From positions 1,217,501-1,281,500 of the forward strand of contig JACVVK020000148.1 of NCBI GenBank assembly GCA_018292915.2: a stretch of 64,000 bases of DNA, read 5' to 3'. Below the pieces are notes generated by a model that worked only from the letters and a program-made list of their open reading frames with translations, made no database searches and was not told where the DNA came from. Made by a program: the position numbers and the translations under genes. Shown here piece by piece: positions 23,354 through 35,415 of this stretch. This DNA comes from Batillaria attramentaria (taxonomy: Eukaryota > Mollusca > Gastropoda > Batillariidae). The number at the start of each line of letters is the position of its first letter. Position 1 is the stretch's first letter.

Positions 23354-23902
23354 ATGGATGCATTTCCCGCGAATGTGTCTTGCAGGCCACCAGAGGGCGC
23401 CCTTCCCCGGACGCCCAGCGCGTCATCTGTTTCCTCAGTCAGTCCGTTCGTTCGGGTTTGTAGATGTAGTCAGGGTGCTGGAGAAGATGATGCATGTGAA
23501 CCGTGCACACCAAAGTTGACCCAAGCCACAGCGAAGAATCTGACAAGGAGAAACGATCTGGCAGGCGGTTTTAACTACCACCCGTGTGTTCTCAGTACGT
23601 CAGGGACTATTTTGACAGGTTTTTTTTCTCTCGAAAATCTGCTTCTGGATATGTACTGTATAAGTATGTTGGAGCAGCCACCTCCTTTCCCGAAAAGAAG
23701 CACTAATGATGAAAAAAAAAACCCCACTCATGTCTTGCTATGTCCTTGTCCTGTCAGACGGGTTTTTTTTGTGCAGCTAATTGATTTTTTTTCTCCTTCA
23801 CACTACGAGCACAAACAGAACTTTAGGGAACAAAGGACGTTTATCGAAACACTTTCTATTTTTGGCAAACCAACTTATGTTTTGAAACAGCTTCGCTCGT
23901 GA
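23354..23902 (+). CDS. Doubtful open reading frame, unidentified
   Basis: Longest frame in the window not made of simple repeat. It is open from 23198, but the upstream start is TTG; the first ATG is at 23354, giving about 182 codons. The N-terminal part is Ser/Pro/Cys-rich and the C-terminal part contains codons built from T-runs and A-runs (FF, KK). I recognise no domain, signal peptide or splice sites. A SINE-A insertion and its TSD lie just downstream. A frame this long is unusual by chance but not conclusive; treat it as unproven. Confidence 0.12.
   Translation: MDAFPANVSCRPPEGALPRTPSASSVSSVSPFVRVCRCSQGAGEDDACEPCTPKLTQATAKNLTRRNDLAGGFNYHPCVLSTSGTILTGFFSLENLLLDMYCISMLEQPPPFPKRSTNDEKKNPTHVLLCPCPVRRVFFVQLIDFFSPSHYEHKQNFREQRTFIETLSIFGKPTYVLKQLRS
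23385..23403 (+). promoter_or_regulatory. Strong CTCF-like motif
   Basis: ggccaccagagggcgccct closely matches the vertebrate-type CTCF core (GGCCACCAGGGGGCGC, from family knowledge). The only core difference is A for G after CCAG. It lies in a locally GC-rich patch (23.24-23.48 kb). Confidence 0.42.
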
Positions 23903-23929
23903 GTGCGCCTGTACGCTAGAAATACTCTG

Positions 23930-24105
23930 GTTTGGAGTGGGTGGGTGTTTGGGAGTTTAACGTCCTTTTCCATCACGAAAGGGTGATATCAGAGACGGGG
24001 CAACGAGAAAAAGGCCAGCACAAGTACTTGGCCCCAGCCGGGATTCGAACTCACGACCCGAGCATTGAGAGTCCAACGCTCTACCATTTGGATATCCCGG
24101 CTTCC
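23930..24105 (-). mobile_element. SINE-A copy 6, full length
   Basis: Intact copy. The perfect 14-bp TSD ctagaaatactctg lies at 23916-23929 and 24106-24119. Confidence 0.95.
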
Positions 24106-24139
24106 CTAGAAATACTCTGCCTTGACGATTGGTACAGAT

Positions 24140-24378
24140 CTTAATGCCGTTACAATGTTGTTACACTTTGCGCAAGCAGTCGAACATTCACACTCTACGA
24201 CTGTTGTTACACTACTAGAACGCTCAGTGCGGTTGCCTCGTCATCAAGAACGCTTCTGTTGGCTCAGTGCCAGCATTACAGACGCTGTCACTGTCCAGGT
24301 GTGTAAGCTGTGTGATGACAGATACGACGAAAACAGCTCGGAACGATCTGTGATCGTAAGAATGGTAGCGTGAGCCCC
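24140..24378 (+). repeat. Repeat-J copy 1 (unclassified)
   Basis: Matches the minus strand of 48180-48430 through caatgttgtt, gctcagtgccagcattacagacg, tgtcactgtccaggt, gaaaacagctc and gaatggtagc. The shared frame reads WLSASITD, then VTVQV, then ENSSERSV in both copies. No known family recognised. It could be a dispersed repeat or a decayed coding segment. Confidence 0.7.
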
Positions 24379-24929
24379 TTTAAGGTTCAGAAACAGTTTC
24401 TATCCTACAGCCGTGAAGTGTGCCTGCTCACCCTCACCCCTCCCAGCTGATATGTGATAACATGATGTTGTATTTTATCAAATTACTTTATTAGTCTGTT
24501 TTAGTGTGCTGAGTGTCTTAGCATTTTAGTTAGTAAGGTTTAATGAGATTTTATTAGCATTTAAGTCCGAGTGACTGTAATATAAGTGAGCATGTAACAG
24601 CATGCATGTATGTGTGATTGCAAAGCAGCTCTTTTAAACCACAACGAATTCCTAATGTTTATACGATAAAATAATGTTTATGTTTAGGTTTAACAGCCAT
24701 CATAACGATATCCGAGGATCACTTCGGTAAAATCACGCCGATTGCAAATTCCCCCCCCCCCCCCTGGTTCAAAGTCATACTGTCAGCACCACTAAAAACC
24801 TTTCTTCCTGGTACATCCAAACATTTGTTATAGAACATCTGTAACGCAAATAGAAGTGTGGCCATTTTAACTGTTATGTGTTTAATCAATTGATTTTGAG
24901 TTAACATCCTGGACCGCTCACAACACGGA

Positions 24930-24935
<6 letters not shown>
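24379..24935. other. Unassigned stretch
   Basis: Nothing recognised. A C-run lies at about 24750-24764. Confidence 0.45.
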
Positions 24936-24982
<47 letters not shown>

Positions 24983-25168
24983 CGATATTCTTTCATCCAC
25001 TGACGTCATGTCTACCCCGCCCATACCCAAGCATCACTTGAGGTATATAATCATGAGCAGCCAGACAATTTAAACTCTGAATCGCACATACCCTCTGGAG
25101 ACATTACTAGATCAATCAATATTTGCAATTAACTTCTGAAGCGTCCCATAAAGTGTGAAATTGGCGAA
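24936..25168 (+). repeat. Repeat-F copy 1 with (GA)n lead
   Basis: (AG)22 at 24936-24979 runs into a block of about 190 bp that recurs almost unchanged at 34959-35158. It contains a perfect CRE-like tgacgtca (25001-25008) and tatataa (25044-25050), and ends in G-rich sequence. Confidence 0.9.
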
Positions 25169-25328
25169 GGGGGAGGGAGGGAGAGCCAGGAAGCAACACC
25201 GAGAACTTTCGCGAAAGTGTGAGCTGACCTTTACACATTTTACACTTATGGGGTGTCAAAACTAGTGCAAACGTCTTTTCGTTTTTGTCCGACGGTCATC
25301 AGACTAAATGATTATTTCACGCGCGCGC

Positions 25329-25331
<3 letters not shown>
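25169..25331. other. Unassigned stretch
   Basis: G-rich start, otherwise unassigned. Confidence 0.4.
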
Positions 25332-25364
<33 letters not shown>

Positions 25365-25393
25365 CGCGCGGGTGCAGACAAAGAGACAGTAAG

Positions 25394-25452
<59 letters not shown>
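25332..25452. repeat. Compound (GA)n / (CA)n microsatellite
   Basis: (GA)15, a short gcgcg-containing spacer, then (CA)28 at 25396-25452. Poly-C and poly-A runs follow at 25540-25597. Confidence 0.96.
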
Positions 25453-25453
<1 letters not shown>

Positions 25454-25599
25454 CCTTGTTATATACAATTAAATAGAAAAATTTAACACGTTTTGTCAGC
25501 TCATTTCCCACCACCACGGGAGTGTACCAAAATACAGCCCCCCCCCCCCCCCACACACACATACACCCCCCCCAAAAAAAAAGGAAAAAAAAAAAAACC

Positions 25600-27123
<1,524 letters not shown>

Positions 27124-27274
27124 GTGGGTGAGTCGGTGTTTGAAGGTTTAACATGCTTTTCCACCATATACAGGCGCAACGAGAAAAGACCAGCACAAAT
27201 ATATAACCCCAACCGGGAATCGAACTGACGACCCGAGCATTGAAAGTCCAACGCTCTACCGCTGGATTGACCCG

Positions 27275-27277
<3 letters not shown>
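27124..27277 (-). mobile_element. SINE-A copy 7 inside a (GA)n tract
   Basis: Diverged, with a deletion in the core (gggtgatatcaaagacgggg is missing). Box B complement (gggaatcgaactgacgaccc) is clear. GA runs lie on both sides (27099-27123 and 27279-27337), as if it had entered a GA array. Confidence 0.85.

Positions 27278-27337
<60 letters not shown>
27278..27337. repeat. (AG)30 microsatellite
   Basis: Right flank of SINE-A copy 7. Confidence 0.97.
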
Positions 27338-27341
<4 letters not shown>

Positions 27342-27854
27342 CGTTTGATTAATGAAAAACGAAACTGGCCGGGCGACCAAAATCCGGGGTCATCTATGGG
27401 ACATTAAACGCGGACGTAATCAATACTATCCACATCGGTGATATCTTACCGAATCAAGGTCATGTATTCAGTGCTCAAGACAGTAGTGTATCTGAAGTGG
27501 AAGACCGCTGTGTAAATATATTGCTTCTCAAAATGTTCTTGTGTGCTGGTCTAATGTTACACAGACCTAAAGTGCATTTTATTGCTAAAAATATAATAAT
27601 GCCAAATAGAAAATACATTTTTTTTTTCAATTTCGGGGAAAAACTCACTGCTTTGTATCATCACTTTGGCGCTGTTTTGCTGTCTGTAGAATGGAGTCAA
27701 ACCCTTGTGCAGTTTTGGCCACATCAAGTATTATCTTAGCGTTTTATTCTGAACATGTTCACTTCACATTCAGAAATACAATGTATAGATTTCAAAGATC
27801 ACTTTAAACATGATTTTCTTTTCAAGCTGTTGGTGGAACATGCTCGCATAATTA
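27338..27854. other. Unassigned stretch
   Basis: Nothing recognised. Confidence 0.45.
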
Positions 27855-28156
27855 TACACTCAGGCCAAAACGTTAAGCAGCCATGCTTTGAAATCCACTA
27901 GAGGTTTTTTCTTAATAACCCACAAATCAAAATCAAACTCATAAAATCAATTCATTTGTATTTTGTATCAACATTCAGAGTTCCTTAAATATCACAAATG
28001 GCCAAAATGTCAAATCAAAGCACTGTACTTCATTCCACAAAAATGGAACTGATTTCCAGTGTGCCACTTCTTCTAAGAAAAGTTTGAATTTGAAAGTGTG
28101 CAGAAAACCCCCCCTCCCCCCCAACCCCCCCCCCAAAAAAAACAAAACAAAACCAA

Positions 28157-28190
28157 ACAAACAAACAAACAAACAAACAAACCAAAAAGC

Positions 28191-28229
<39 letters not shown>
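28157..28229. repeat. (AAAC)n and (AAC)n tracts
   Basis: Six aaac units followed by about twelve aac units, inside the Tc1-like relic. Confidence 0.95.
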
Positions 28230-28287
28230 ACCCTGCTGCTCAATTTTGCGGTTTTATGAAAAACAGATCCTTGTCTTTCAGATTCAC

Positions 28288-28458
28288 GGGGAGCCGGGGT
28301 GACGGAATGGTAGAGCGTTGGACTTTCAATGATCGTGTTGTGAGTTCGAATCCCGGCTGGGGCCAAATATTTGTGCTGACCCTTTTCTCGTTGCCCCGTC
28401 TTTGATATCACTCATACGTGGTGGAAAAGGACGTTAAACTCACAAACACCCACCCACC
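28288..28458 (+). mobile_element. SINE-A copy 8, full length
   Basis: Intact copy with box A changed (gtgacggaatggtagagcg). The perfect 13-bp TSD ctttcagattcac lies at 28275-28287 and 28459-28471. It is inserted in the Tc1-like relic. Confidence 0.95.
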
Positions 28459-28504
28459 CTTTCAGATTCACACACAGTCAGTCACTTCGCCGTGCATACT
28501 ACTG

Positions 28505-28625
28505 TTAGTAATGGGTATAACCTCCCCGGTTCTGAATCACCTTCCGGTACCTCCTTTGCACACTGCGGACCAGCCGTTTGAGCTTTCCCTGGTCCAGATT
28601 GTTCCACTTCTCTTGCACCGTGAAA
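28505..28625 (-). pseudogene. Tc1-like transposase C-terminal remnant
   Basis: The minus strand reads TVQEKWNNLDQGKLKRLV, then RSVQRRYRKVIQNRGGYTHY and a stop. That is the usual end of Tc1-like transposases: an EEW.N...L..LV.S..RR...VI.. block followed by GG.T.Y and stop (family knowledge). No DD34E catalytic region remains upstream; homology fades beyond 28625. It is a non-functional relic. Confidence 0.88.
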
Positions 28626-29256
28626 ATACAGGGCAAGCTAAGTGGGTCAGATAAAACGGTATTCAACTGCAAAGTCCGAGCGCATTAGTACGTAAAAAAT
28701 GCATTGTTTTGTGATATTGTGCTTAATTTTTGGCTCGAGTTTCTTTCACGGCGGTTACGAAAGATGCTCACAACTTTAGAAGCAGGCAATGGATTAAAAT
28801 ACCAATTGACCGCACTGAAAGGTCATAGTAAGTGTGTGCATACCGCCCAAACCCGGACCTTCCAAATGCCACACAGGGTAGGTGGCTACAAACCGGCATT
28901 ATCATGACGTGCTTACTGTATTTTCTGGTAACCAGGGAAAAGATCTTTCTGTCCATATCTTGATTTTGGCGTCACAAAAGCGAGCAGTCCCGGAAGGAAG
29001 AGGGCTAGTCTAAAAATACGGTGTCAATGCGTTGAGCACCTTTCCGCCCGTTTTCTTTTCTTGGCTTTACCAGTTGTTAGTGTCTTGTTTCAAGGTAATG
29101 CTTTTGTCAGCATACTTGATAGTGCGAGCAGACTATGCTGTTTTGTTGTTGTTGCCAAGAGGGATGGAGGAAGAATAATGTGAAGGGGGGGGGGGGGGGC
29201 AGGGGTGCAGCAATTTCATTCAGATCGACTCAACTTCAAACAGGTGCAGGTTGAAA
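28626..29256. other. Unassigned stretch
   Basis: Nothing recognised. A poly-G run lies at 29187-29200. Confidence 0.45.
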
Positions 29257-29317
29257 ACAAACAAACAAACAAACAAACAAACAAACAAACAAACAAACAA
29301 ACAAACAAACAAACAAA
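29257..29317. repeat. (AAAC)15 repeat
   Basis: Pure aaac tetranucleotide run, with A-rich sequence to about 29390. Confidence 0.97.
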
Positions 29318-30100
29318 GATAAAAATAACAAAAACAAAATAGGAAACCCTAAACAAAGGAAAACAAAACAACAACAACAAAAAACCCAACCATAAAGCAA
29401 CAGTAAGAACAACCGCCAATGGCCTGTCCTTCAGACAGCCTTCACTGACGCTGAACACCATGCATGCACCATCAGTGTCATCCCCCTCGTCTGCATTTGC
29501 GAATATCAATTAGGTTTTGGGTAAGTAACGAAACAACAAACGCCACTAAAAGCGTGGACGCAGTGGTGATGGAGGTCATAAGGACCTGAGTGACTAAGAA
29601 AACTGCCCCCTCCCCCATCCCCAACCTCCTTCAAACGAGATACCGGGTAAATGAGCTTCCAAGTGGCGAACTAAATGTCGACGTTTTATTCCTTGGAGGT
29701 TGCAGCATCGCCCATTAAAGGGCAAATGGCCCGAAAGCTAGGTCAGCCTCCAGCAAGCCGAGTTCTCAAACAGAATTGGGACTTCCTACAGCTGATGCTC
29801 TTGGAAGCAGTTTATGTCTAGAACGCTCAGTGCAGTACTTAACTTCCAGGCAAAGCTAACATAAAAACCCCCAAAAATTCCATTTCATGGGAAGATGATT
29901 TTGGAAAGTTTAACACAAAGAACTGTATGGTCCAAACGATCGACTCAATTTACAAATGCAGTACTATTTACAAACGAGATGCTATGCGAATCCTGCACCA
30001 TCTGTAGTAATGTTATTATTCCAGCTCATATTTTTTTTTTTTAATTGTTACGTGTATAACACTTTAATTTTCCTGAATGTGCTCAGTGTTGTAAGGACAG
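29318..30100. other. Unassigned stretch
   Basis: A 19-bp word (ctagaacgctcagtgcagt, near 29818-29836) resembles part of Repeat-J. Nothing else recognised. Confidence 0.4.
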
Positions 30101-30222
30101 TCTGTAGTGCGATGGACTGCCAATGCTGCTGGGCGAGCGCTCGAACCCCGGCAAAGAGCCAGTATTTCTGGTTGCACCGTCTCTGATTTCCCTTACGTTA
30201 TGGAAAAGGACGTGATACGCCC
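30101..30222 (+). mobile_element. SINE-A copy 9, degenerate
   Basis: Old copy: gcgatggactgccaatgctg for the anticodon arm, gcgctcgaaccccggc for box B, and ttatggaaaaggacgt for the tail, with many substitutions. Confidence 0.7.
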
Positions 30223-32328
30223 GGAAAAAAAACCAGCCAACGTGTATGACAAGCAGCACTTCCTATAAGCCCCTGTCCTTGGTCCAGCCATTCAGTCAGA
30301 GAGCAACTCTCGTGAAACGTCCCATACGATGCAGAGTTTTACAGAAGGTAAGGGGCCGTTGGGAGGTGGTGGGATCGAAGACAATCCAATTAGAGGGCTA
30401 TCTCGTTTGCATAGTGCCTGTCATCTTCAGCAACATGCACCGACCAAGTTTACAGGGATCCGTCGGTTGCAACATGTAGGAGGGATTTCCATGTACAGAG
30501 AAACCTAATTCTGTGAAATTCGCTCCGAGCAGACCTCATGAGATCAACATAACGGCTGTAAGAGGATGCATGTCTAGAAGTCTGGAAATTCTGTTTCAGT
30601 AAATTGCGGGAGCTCGATTCCCAAACCGGCAGGGCAATGAAGCATATTTTTGGGCGTACTTGCGAGTCAGTGGACTTTACACACTAGTGTACGTGTAGAG
30701 GTGTCCATAATATTGTCCTTGGCGGATAGTGGGAGCGTTACGGGGAGAGGACCGCCCCGGTCCCTCCACTTAGGTTGTTAGTAATTCTTTATGACAAAGC
30801 AATTAATTACGCACCAATGGACAATGAACTGTATCTAGCTGTATCTTGGTGCTCGAGGGCGTAATGCTGGCTACTGAAAGGTTGGCTGCACTGTGAGGCT
30901 TACGGCTTCATTCCAAGAGCTCCAGACAAGAGTGAGTGACAAACACAGAGGCACTGAAACTGCCCGTCAGTTTAATCCAAAATCCTCTCTTCATAACCAT
31001 TTACAAAGAAGGGAACTTTGCGGCAGGCGTATGGCTTGTAGTTCGCGTGTAGTCTGCGTGTGTTCAGGACTGTACCCTTTGCATGTGTACAGATAACGGC
31101 GGGTTTTTTTTTTTTTGGGGGGGGGGGGTAGGTTGGGGGGGGGGTGTCTTGGTTTTTTTCTTAATTTGTCGTTGAAGAGTTACAGACGGAGATTAGCCAC
31201 TGGAACGTTGCAAGCTGCGTAATTTTCACGATGTAATGCGCAATTTTCCGTATGAATCAGCTTTTCCGTTTCCCAAATGCGAAAGTGTTTCAATATGTAA
31301 ATTCAGTTCTGGAAACTTGAAACATGCATATCCCGCTATTGGATAAACTAACACGAAATCCATTATTTTTGTCAGTGACCTCAATAGTCGTAAACAGTTG
31401 ACTGACTGACAAAGAGATCAGGACGAAGCCTTAAAAGGTTAACAGGTTCTGACGGCACGAACATTACGTCTTCCAGCGGCATAGGTATTGATAACCTTTA
31501 ATATTTAATGCCACCACCATTTTAGGGTGCTACCACAAACACCACCGTACTGTTAAACAGCCAGCATAGATAGTCCATACGCATGGCTAAACCGCGGTTC
31601 AGTGACATCAACAAACTCCTTTTCCAGTCTTCGTTTTAAGTGGATATGGATATGTAAATGAAGGTCTTCCTTTACCGATTTATAGCACTCGCTTTGCAGA
31701 CCTTTTCGTACGCACCCCGACCCATCCCTACCCTGTCTGCTGCAGACGCCGTGCTCGCAGGCAATGTAACGGGATGACGTGAAGATCTAAAGCTCTCTGG
31801 AAATACTTCTTCGCCGCCAGCAGTTGCATAAAATGAAAAAAATTGAATATGAATCCTAGCTAACAACCGTTGAAAAAAAAGAAAGAAGAAGAATGTGATT
31901 ACACTCGTGTTTGGTTTAGGAAAACCCCAAAAGTTTGAAAGTCATTTGTTGGCCTTTGTTTTATGTATGTATATATGACAAATCATGAATGAAACATCTC
32001 AAACAAACAACGACAACAACAGAGACAGCCACTGACGCCTAAGTCGAAAGGGAAAAATAATTTAAGAGGAAACAATTTCCAAAAGGCGGGAAGTGGAGAA
32101 CAATTAATAAAGATTAATTTATTCCCCCCCCCCCCAACCCCCCTGCCCCGAAAAAAAAAGAGAAAAAAGAAAGAAAGAAAATCAGTATCCTTGGATAAAA
32201 ACGATTTTCGTCGTACCACATCACCAAACTGGTAAAAGAGAAAGACATAGCTAAGAGACATTTTATCATCAGGCATGCAAGGAGTGGCGTACATGAGGTA
32301 AGTGCTACTAGACATAATCAGGACGATC

Positions 32329-32368
<40 letters not shown>

Positions 32369-33054
32369 AGTAAAATGGGAACGGAGTAAGGATACATAGT
32401 TGGAAACCATATCGTAAGAATCTCACATTGTATTTTCAGACGTGGCCACTCTAAAAAACAACAACAAAAAAACAGACACACACACAAAACACCTGCTGGG
32501 TTTTAGTTTCTTATTTTGAAATCGGCATGTCTGAATGAGGCAAGTGGACTGGCCAGAATTAGCCTGCAAACTTTGTAACTGATGAAGGAGAGAAGAATTA
32601 CAAACAATCCTTCAACATTTTCGGCATGCGGACCTTCAGGTTCCTCGGTACAAAGTGTTGTTTGTTTCCCCACTAAGATTTTTCACAAACAGACGAAAAA
32701 CACTTGTTCAAATGTACTGGTGACTCCAAGATGTTCTTCTTTTTCTCCGTCCAATATTGTTTTCCCAAAAATTAGTAAAACTATGATGTTTCTCTATGTT
32801 ATGTTATCGTTTAACATCGAAGAGAATCATAAACTGTTAAGATTTTTCGAAATGAAGACGTCAGAAATTTCTGATGTGAAAAAGAGACATTAACATAGAT
32901 GAAACAATCAGGAATAATAATAAAAAACAGACTCACCTTTGCTAAATTGGTGGCTTGGTGTGGTTTTCTTTCAAAGTTGAGAGTGTCGCAGCAAAAGTAG
33001 TCAGAGTTTGTGTCTGGTTGCGCTAGAAGAGTTGGGTAGCGTTGGCAGCCAGGT
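30223..33054. other. Unassigned stretch, about 2.8 kb
   Basis: Contains T/G runs at 31104-31146, C/A runs near 32126-32159 and (CT)14 at 32333-32361. No gene or dispersed element recognised. Confidence 0.45.
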
Positions 33055-33510
33055 CTAGTCAACTTTTATACGTAGGTGCCTATGTTTGTGACTACGTCGA
33101 AATGCGGTGGTGAGCTGTGCGGTTTTTGGGGTCCTCACTGTTGGTAGTTGTTGTCTGTGTTGGTGTTGCTGCTGCTGCTGCTGTTGTTGGCGTCCTGGCG
33201 CCTGGACGGGGGTCTTGTCCCGGTGGTGGCCGCGAGCCCAAAAAGAGAGATGTGAGGTTAGAATCGGGTGGCGAAGGCTAGCTTCGTATTGCCCGCTCGG
33301 CTTGTGGGCGACTACGGAAAGGCTCCGATTCTCAAGATCCACGCCCCACGTGAAGTTTGGCTCCAGCTCCAGCGGGCTGCACGTGTGCCAGAAGTCAGGC
33401 GAGATGCGCGCGGGACAGCGCCAGGAACCAATGGCAGAGCTTGCTCGCAGACACCCGCTCTTTCGACTTCATCCGGTGACGCTGCTTGAGTGACGTCGGA
33501 TGGAGAGGGT
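33055..33510 (-). promoter_or_regulatory. GC-rich patch with poly-Gln-type open frame
   Basis: CpG-rich relative to surroundings. The minus strand has one frame open for about 135 codons (roughly 33465 to 33055), with no ATG, that encodes a run of eight Gln followed by HQHRQQ. Upstream of it on that strand lie a CCAAT box complement (aaccaatgg at about 33425) and a CRE-like tgacgtcgg (about 33491). cacgtg E-boxes lie near 33347 and 33381. It could be a promoter or first-exon region, but no start codon or splice donor is clear. The CAG/CTG run may be a plain repeat. Confidence 0.25.
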
Positions 33511-33926
33511 GGAGGGGGTGTGTGTGTGTTGAGGGGAGGGGGGGGAGTCGCTTGTGTGTGGGTGATGGGGACTGACTTTCTGGAATAGTTACCCACAGTT
33601 GTTGTTGGGACACCTGCGACAGAGAAGGAGGGGGGGGGGGGGGGAGGGGAATAAAGGAATCGTGGCGATATTGGAGGTTCAGAGAAGGGACGTGGGTTTG
33701 GGGAGGGGGAGGGGGAAGGGGAGGGGGATCAGTTATGTTGTAGGCGTTAGTTTGTGCACATTGCGGACACAGTGGACCTGGTCGGTGATTGTTTTCAGCC
33801 AGTTGCATTGTCTATGGGCACACTTGGCCTTTGCCGCCCTCCTAAACCGCCTTCAGTCACGCCTACGCTGTGTGTGACTACATGAAGCCTGTCACCTTAT
33901 GCACTAATGCAGTCTCCAAAATAACA

Positions 33927-33929
<3 letters not shown>
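33511..33929. other. G-rich then unassigned
   Basis: Long G-rich tracts on the plus strand at 33504-33545 and 33628-33730 could form G-quadruplexes. The rest is unassigned. Confidence 0.6.
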
Positions 33930-33967
<38 letters not shown>

Positions 33968-33978
33968 CGTGAATAGTG

Positions 33979-34067
<89 letters not shown>
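33930..34067. repeat. Compound (CT)n(GCGT)n(GT)n(GA)n microsatellite
   Basis: CT to 33964, gcgt units from 33979, GT from about 34011, and GA at 34054-34067. The GA end abuts SINE-A copy 10. Confidence 0.97.
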
Positions 34068-34068
<1 letters not shown>

Positions 34069-34213
34069 TGGGTGGGTGGGTGTTTGGGGGTTTAACGTCC
34101 TTTTCCACCACATACGGGTGATATCAAAGACGGGGCAACGATGAAAAAGCAAGCAAAAATATTTGGCCCCAGCGGGGTACGAACTCACGACCCGAACATT
34201 GAGAGTCCAACGC
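34068..34213 (-). mobile_element. SINE-A copy 10 inside a (GA)n tract
   Basis: 3' end and core near-consensus. The 5' end stops at gtccaacgc, before box A, and runs straight into (GA)n (34214-34236). GA also lies at the left. Confidence 0.88.
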
Positions 34214-34410
34214 GAGAGAGAGAGAGAGAGAGAGATTTTCTGTTTGTCGTTTCGGCTAAATTTTGCACCGTCTCTGAAACAAACAAACAAACAAACAAAC
34301 AAACAAACAAACAAACAAAACAAAAAAATGACAATGCCTGTCTGTCTGCCCTGTCTGCCCCTCCGTCCGTCCGTCCGTCCGTCTGACTGTCTGCCTGCCT
34401 GCCTGCCTGC

Positions 34411-34447
<37 letters not shown>

Positions 34448-34450
34448 CCC
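34214..34450. repeat. Compound tetranucleotide/dinucleotide tract
   Basis: (GA)11, a 40-bp spacer, (AAAC)10, then TGTC, CCGT and TGCC units, (CT)12 and (CA)5, ending in a C-run. Confidence 0.95.
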
Positions 34451-34901
34451 CCTTAAACTATGCTAATTTTTCTCACACTTTCCTGTACTAATTAACCTCC
34501 TAGTGTTGTATTCTGCTTAGTATAATGAACAGCAGCAACTTTGTATGACACTAAAATGTTTAGAGCACGCGATTCATTTATGAACAACTTTTAAAAAGAA
34601 TATCTCCGGTAGAAAAAATATTATGCGACTTGTTAAAAAAAAAATCGATTAGCCGGTGTTTTGGTTCATGATTTATTCAAGCCTTCGAGCAGATTTTGGA
34701 CAATGGTGCAAATTGAAGTAGGACTTTTTACCATCGGACAACACACATTTTTTTGTTCCCCTTGTCCCCGAAAAGTGTCAGGTGGAAAATTGGCCCTGTG
34801 AAAGCGGCACGGTATCATTTCTAATTTATTTATGAAAGAGTGGCATATAAGAGTGGCAGGATTAAAAAAACAACAACTATGTCCTGTCAAAGCGAGCAAA
34901 A

Positions 34902-34905
<4 letters not shown>
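34451..34905. other. Unassigned stretch
   Basis: AT-rich. Nothing recognised. Confidence 0.45.
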
Positions 34906-34961
<56 letters not shown>

Positions 34962-35158
34962 CGATATTCTTTCATCCACTGACGTCATGTCCACCCCGCC
35001 CATACCCAAGCATCACTTGAGGTATACATATCATGAGCAGCCAGACGATTTAAGGAGTTATTAAAACTCCGAATCGCACATACCCTCTGGAGACATTACT
35101 AGATCAATCAATATTTGCAGTTAACTTCTGAAGCGTCCTATAAAGTGTGAATCTGGCG
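34906..35158 (+). repeat. Repeat-F copy 2 with (GA)n lead
   Basis: (GA)26, then the same block as 24980-25168, including the CRE-like tgacgtca at 34980-34987. The TATA-like word is altered (gtatacatatca) and 10-12 extra bases (about gagttattaaaa) follow gatttaag. A poly-G/G-rich tail follows at 35158-35212. Confidence 0.9.
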
Positions 35159-35310
35159 GGGGGGGGGGGGGGAGGTAGGTGGGGAGGGAGAGAGAGAGTG
35201 GGGGAGAGGAGGGGTTGCACACTTTAACATGAACCCAAGCATAATGTTCTAATCCTGGCACAATTTTCTGATTGTGAGATGTCTACAACGGTTAGAGTAC
35301 CGAAATACAA

Positions 35311-35415
<105 letters not shown>

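Larger units (their letters stand above)
27855..28625 (-). mobile_element. Tc1/mariner-like 3' half, interrupted
   Basis: The left end (ta|cactcaggccaaaacgttaagc at 27855) looks like a Tc1-type terminal repeat beginning at a TA. The right part encodes the transposase C-terminus (28505-28625, minus). Between them lie a poly-C/(AAAC)n/(AAC)n tract (28108-28229) and SINE-A copy 8. The 5' half and catalytic domain are missing. Confidence 0.75.
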
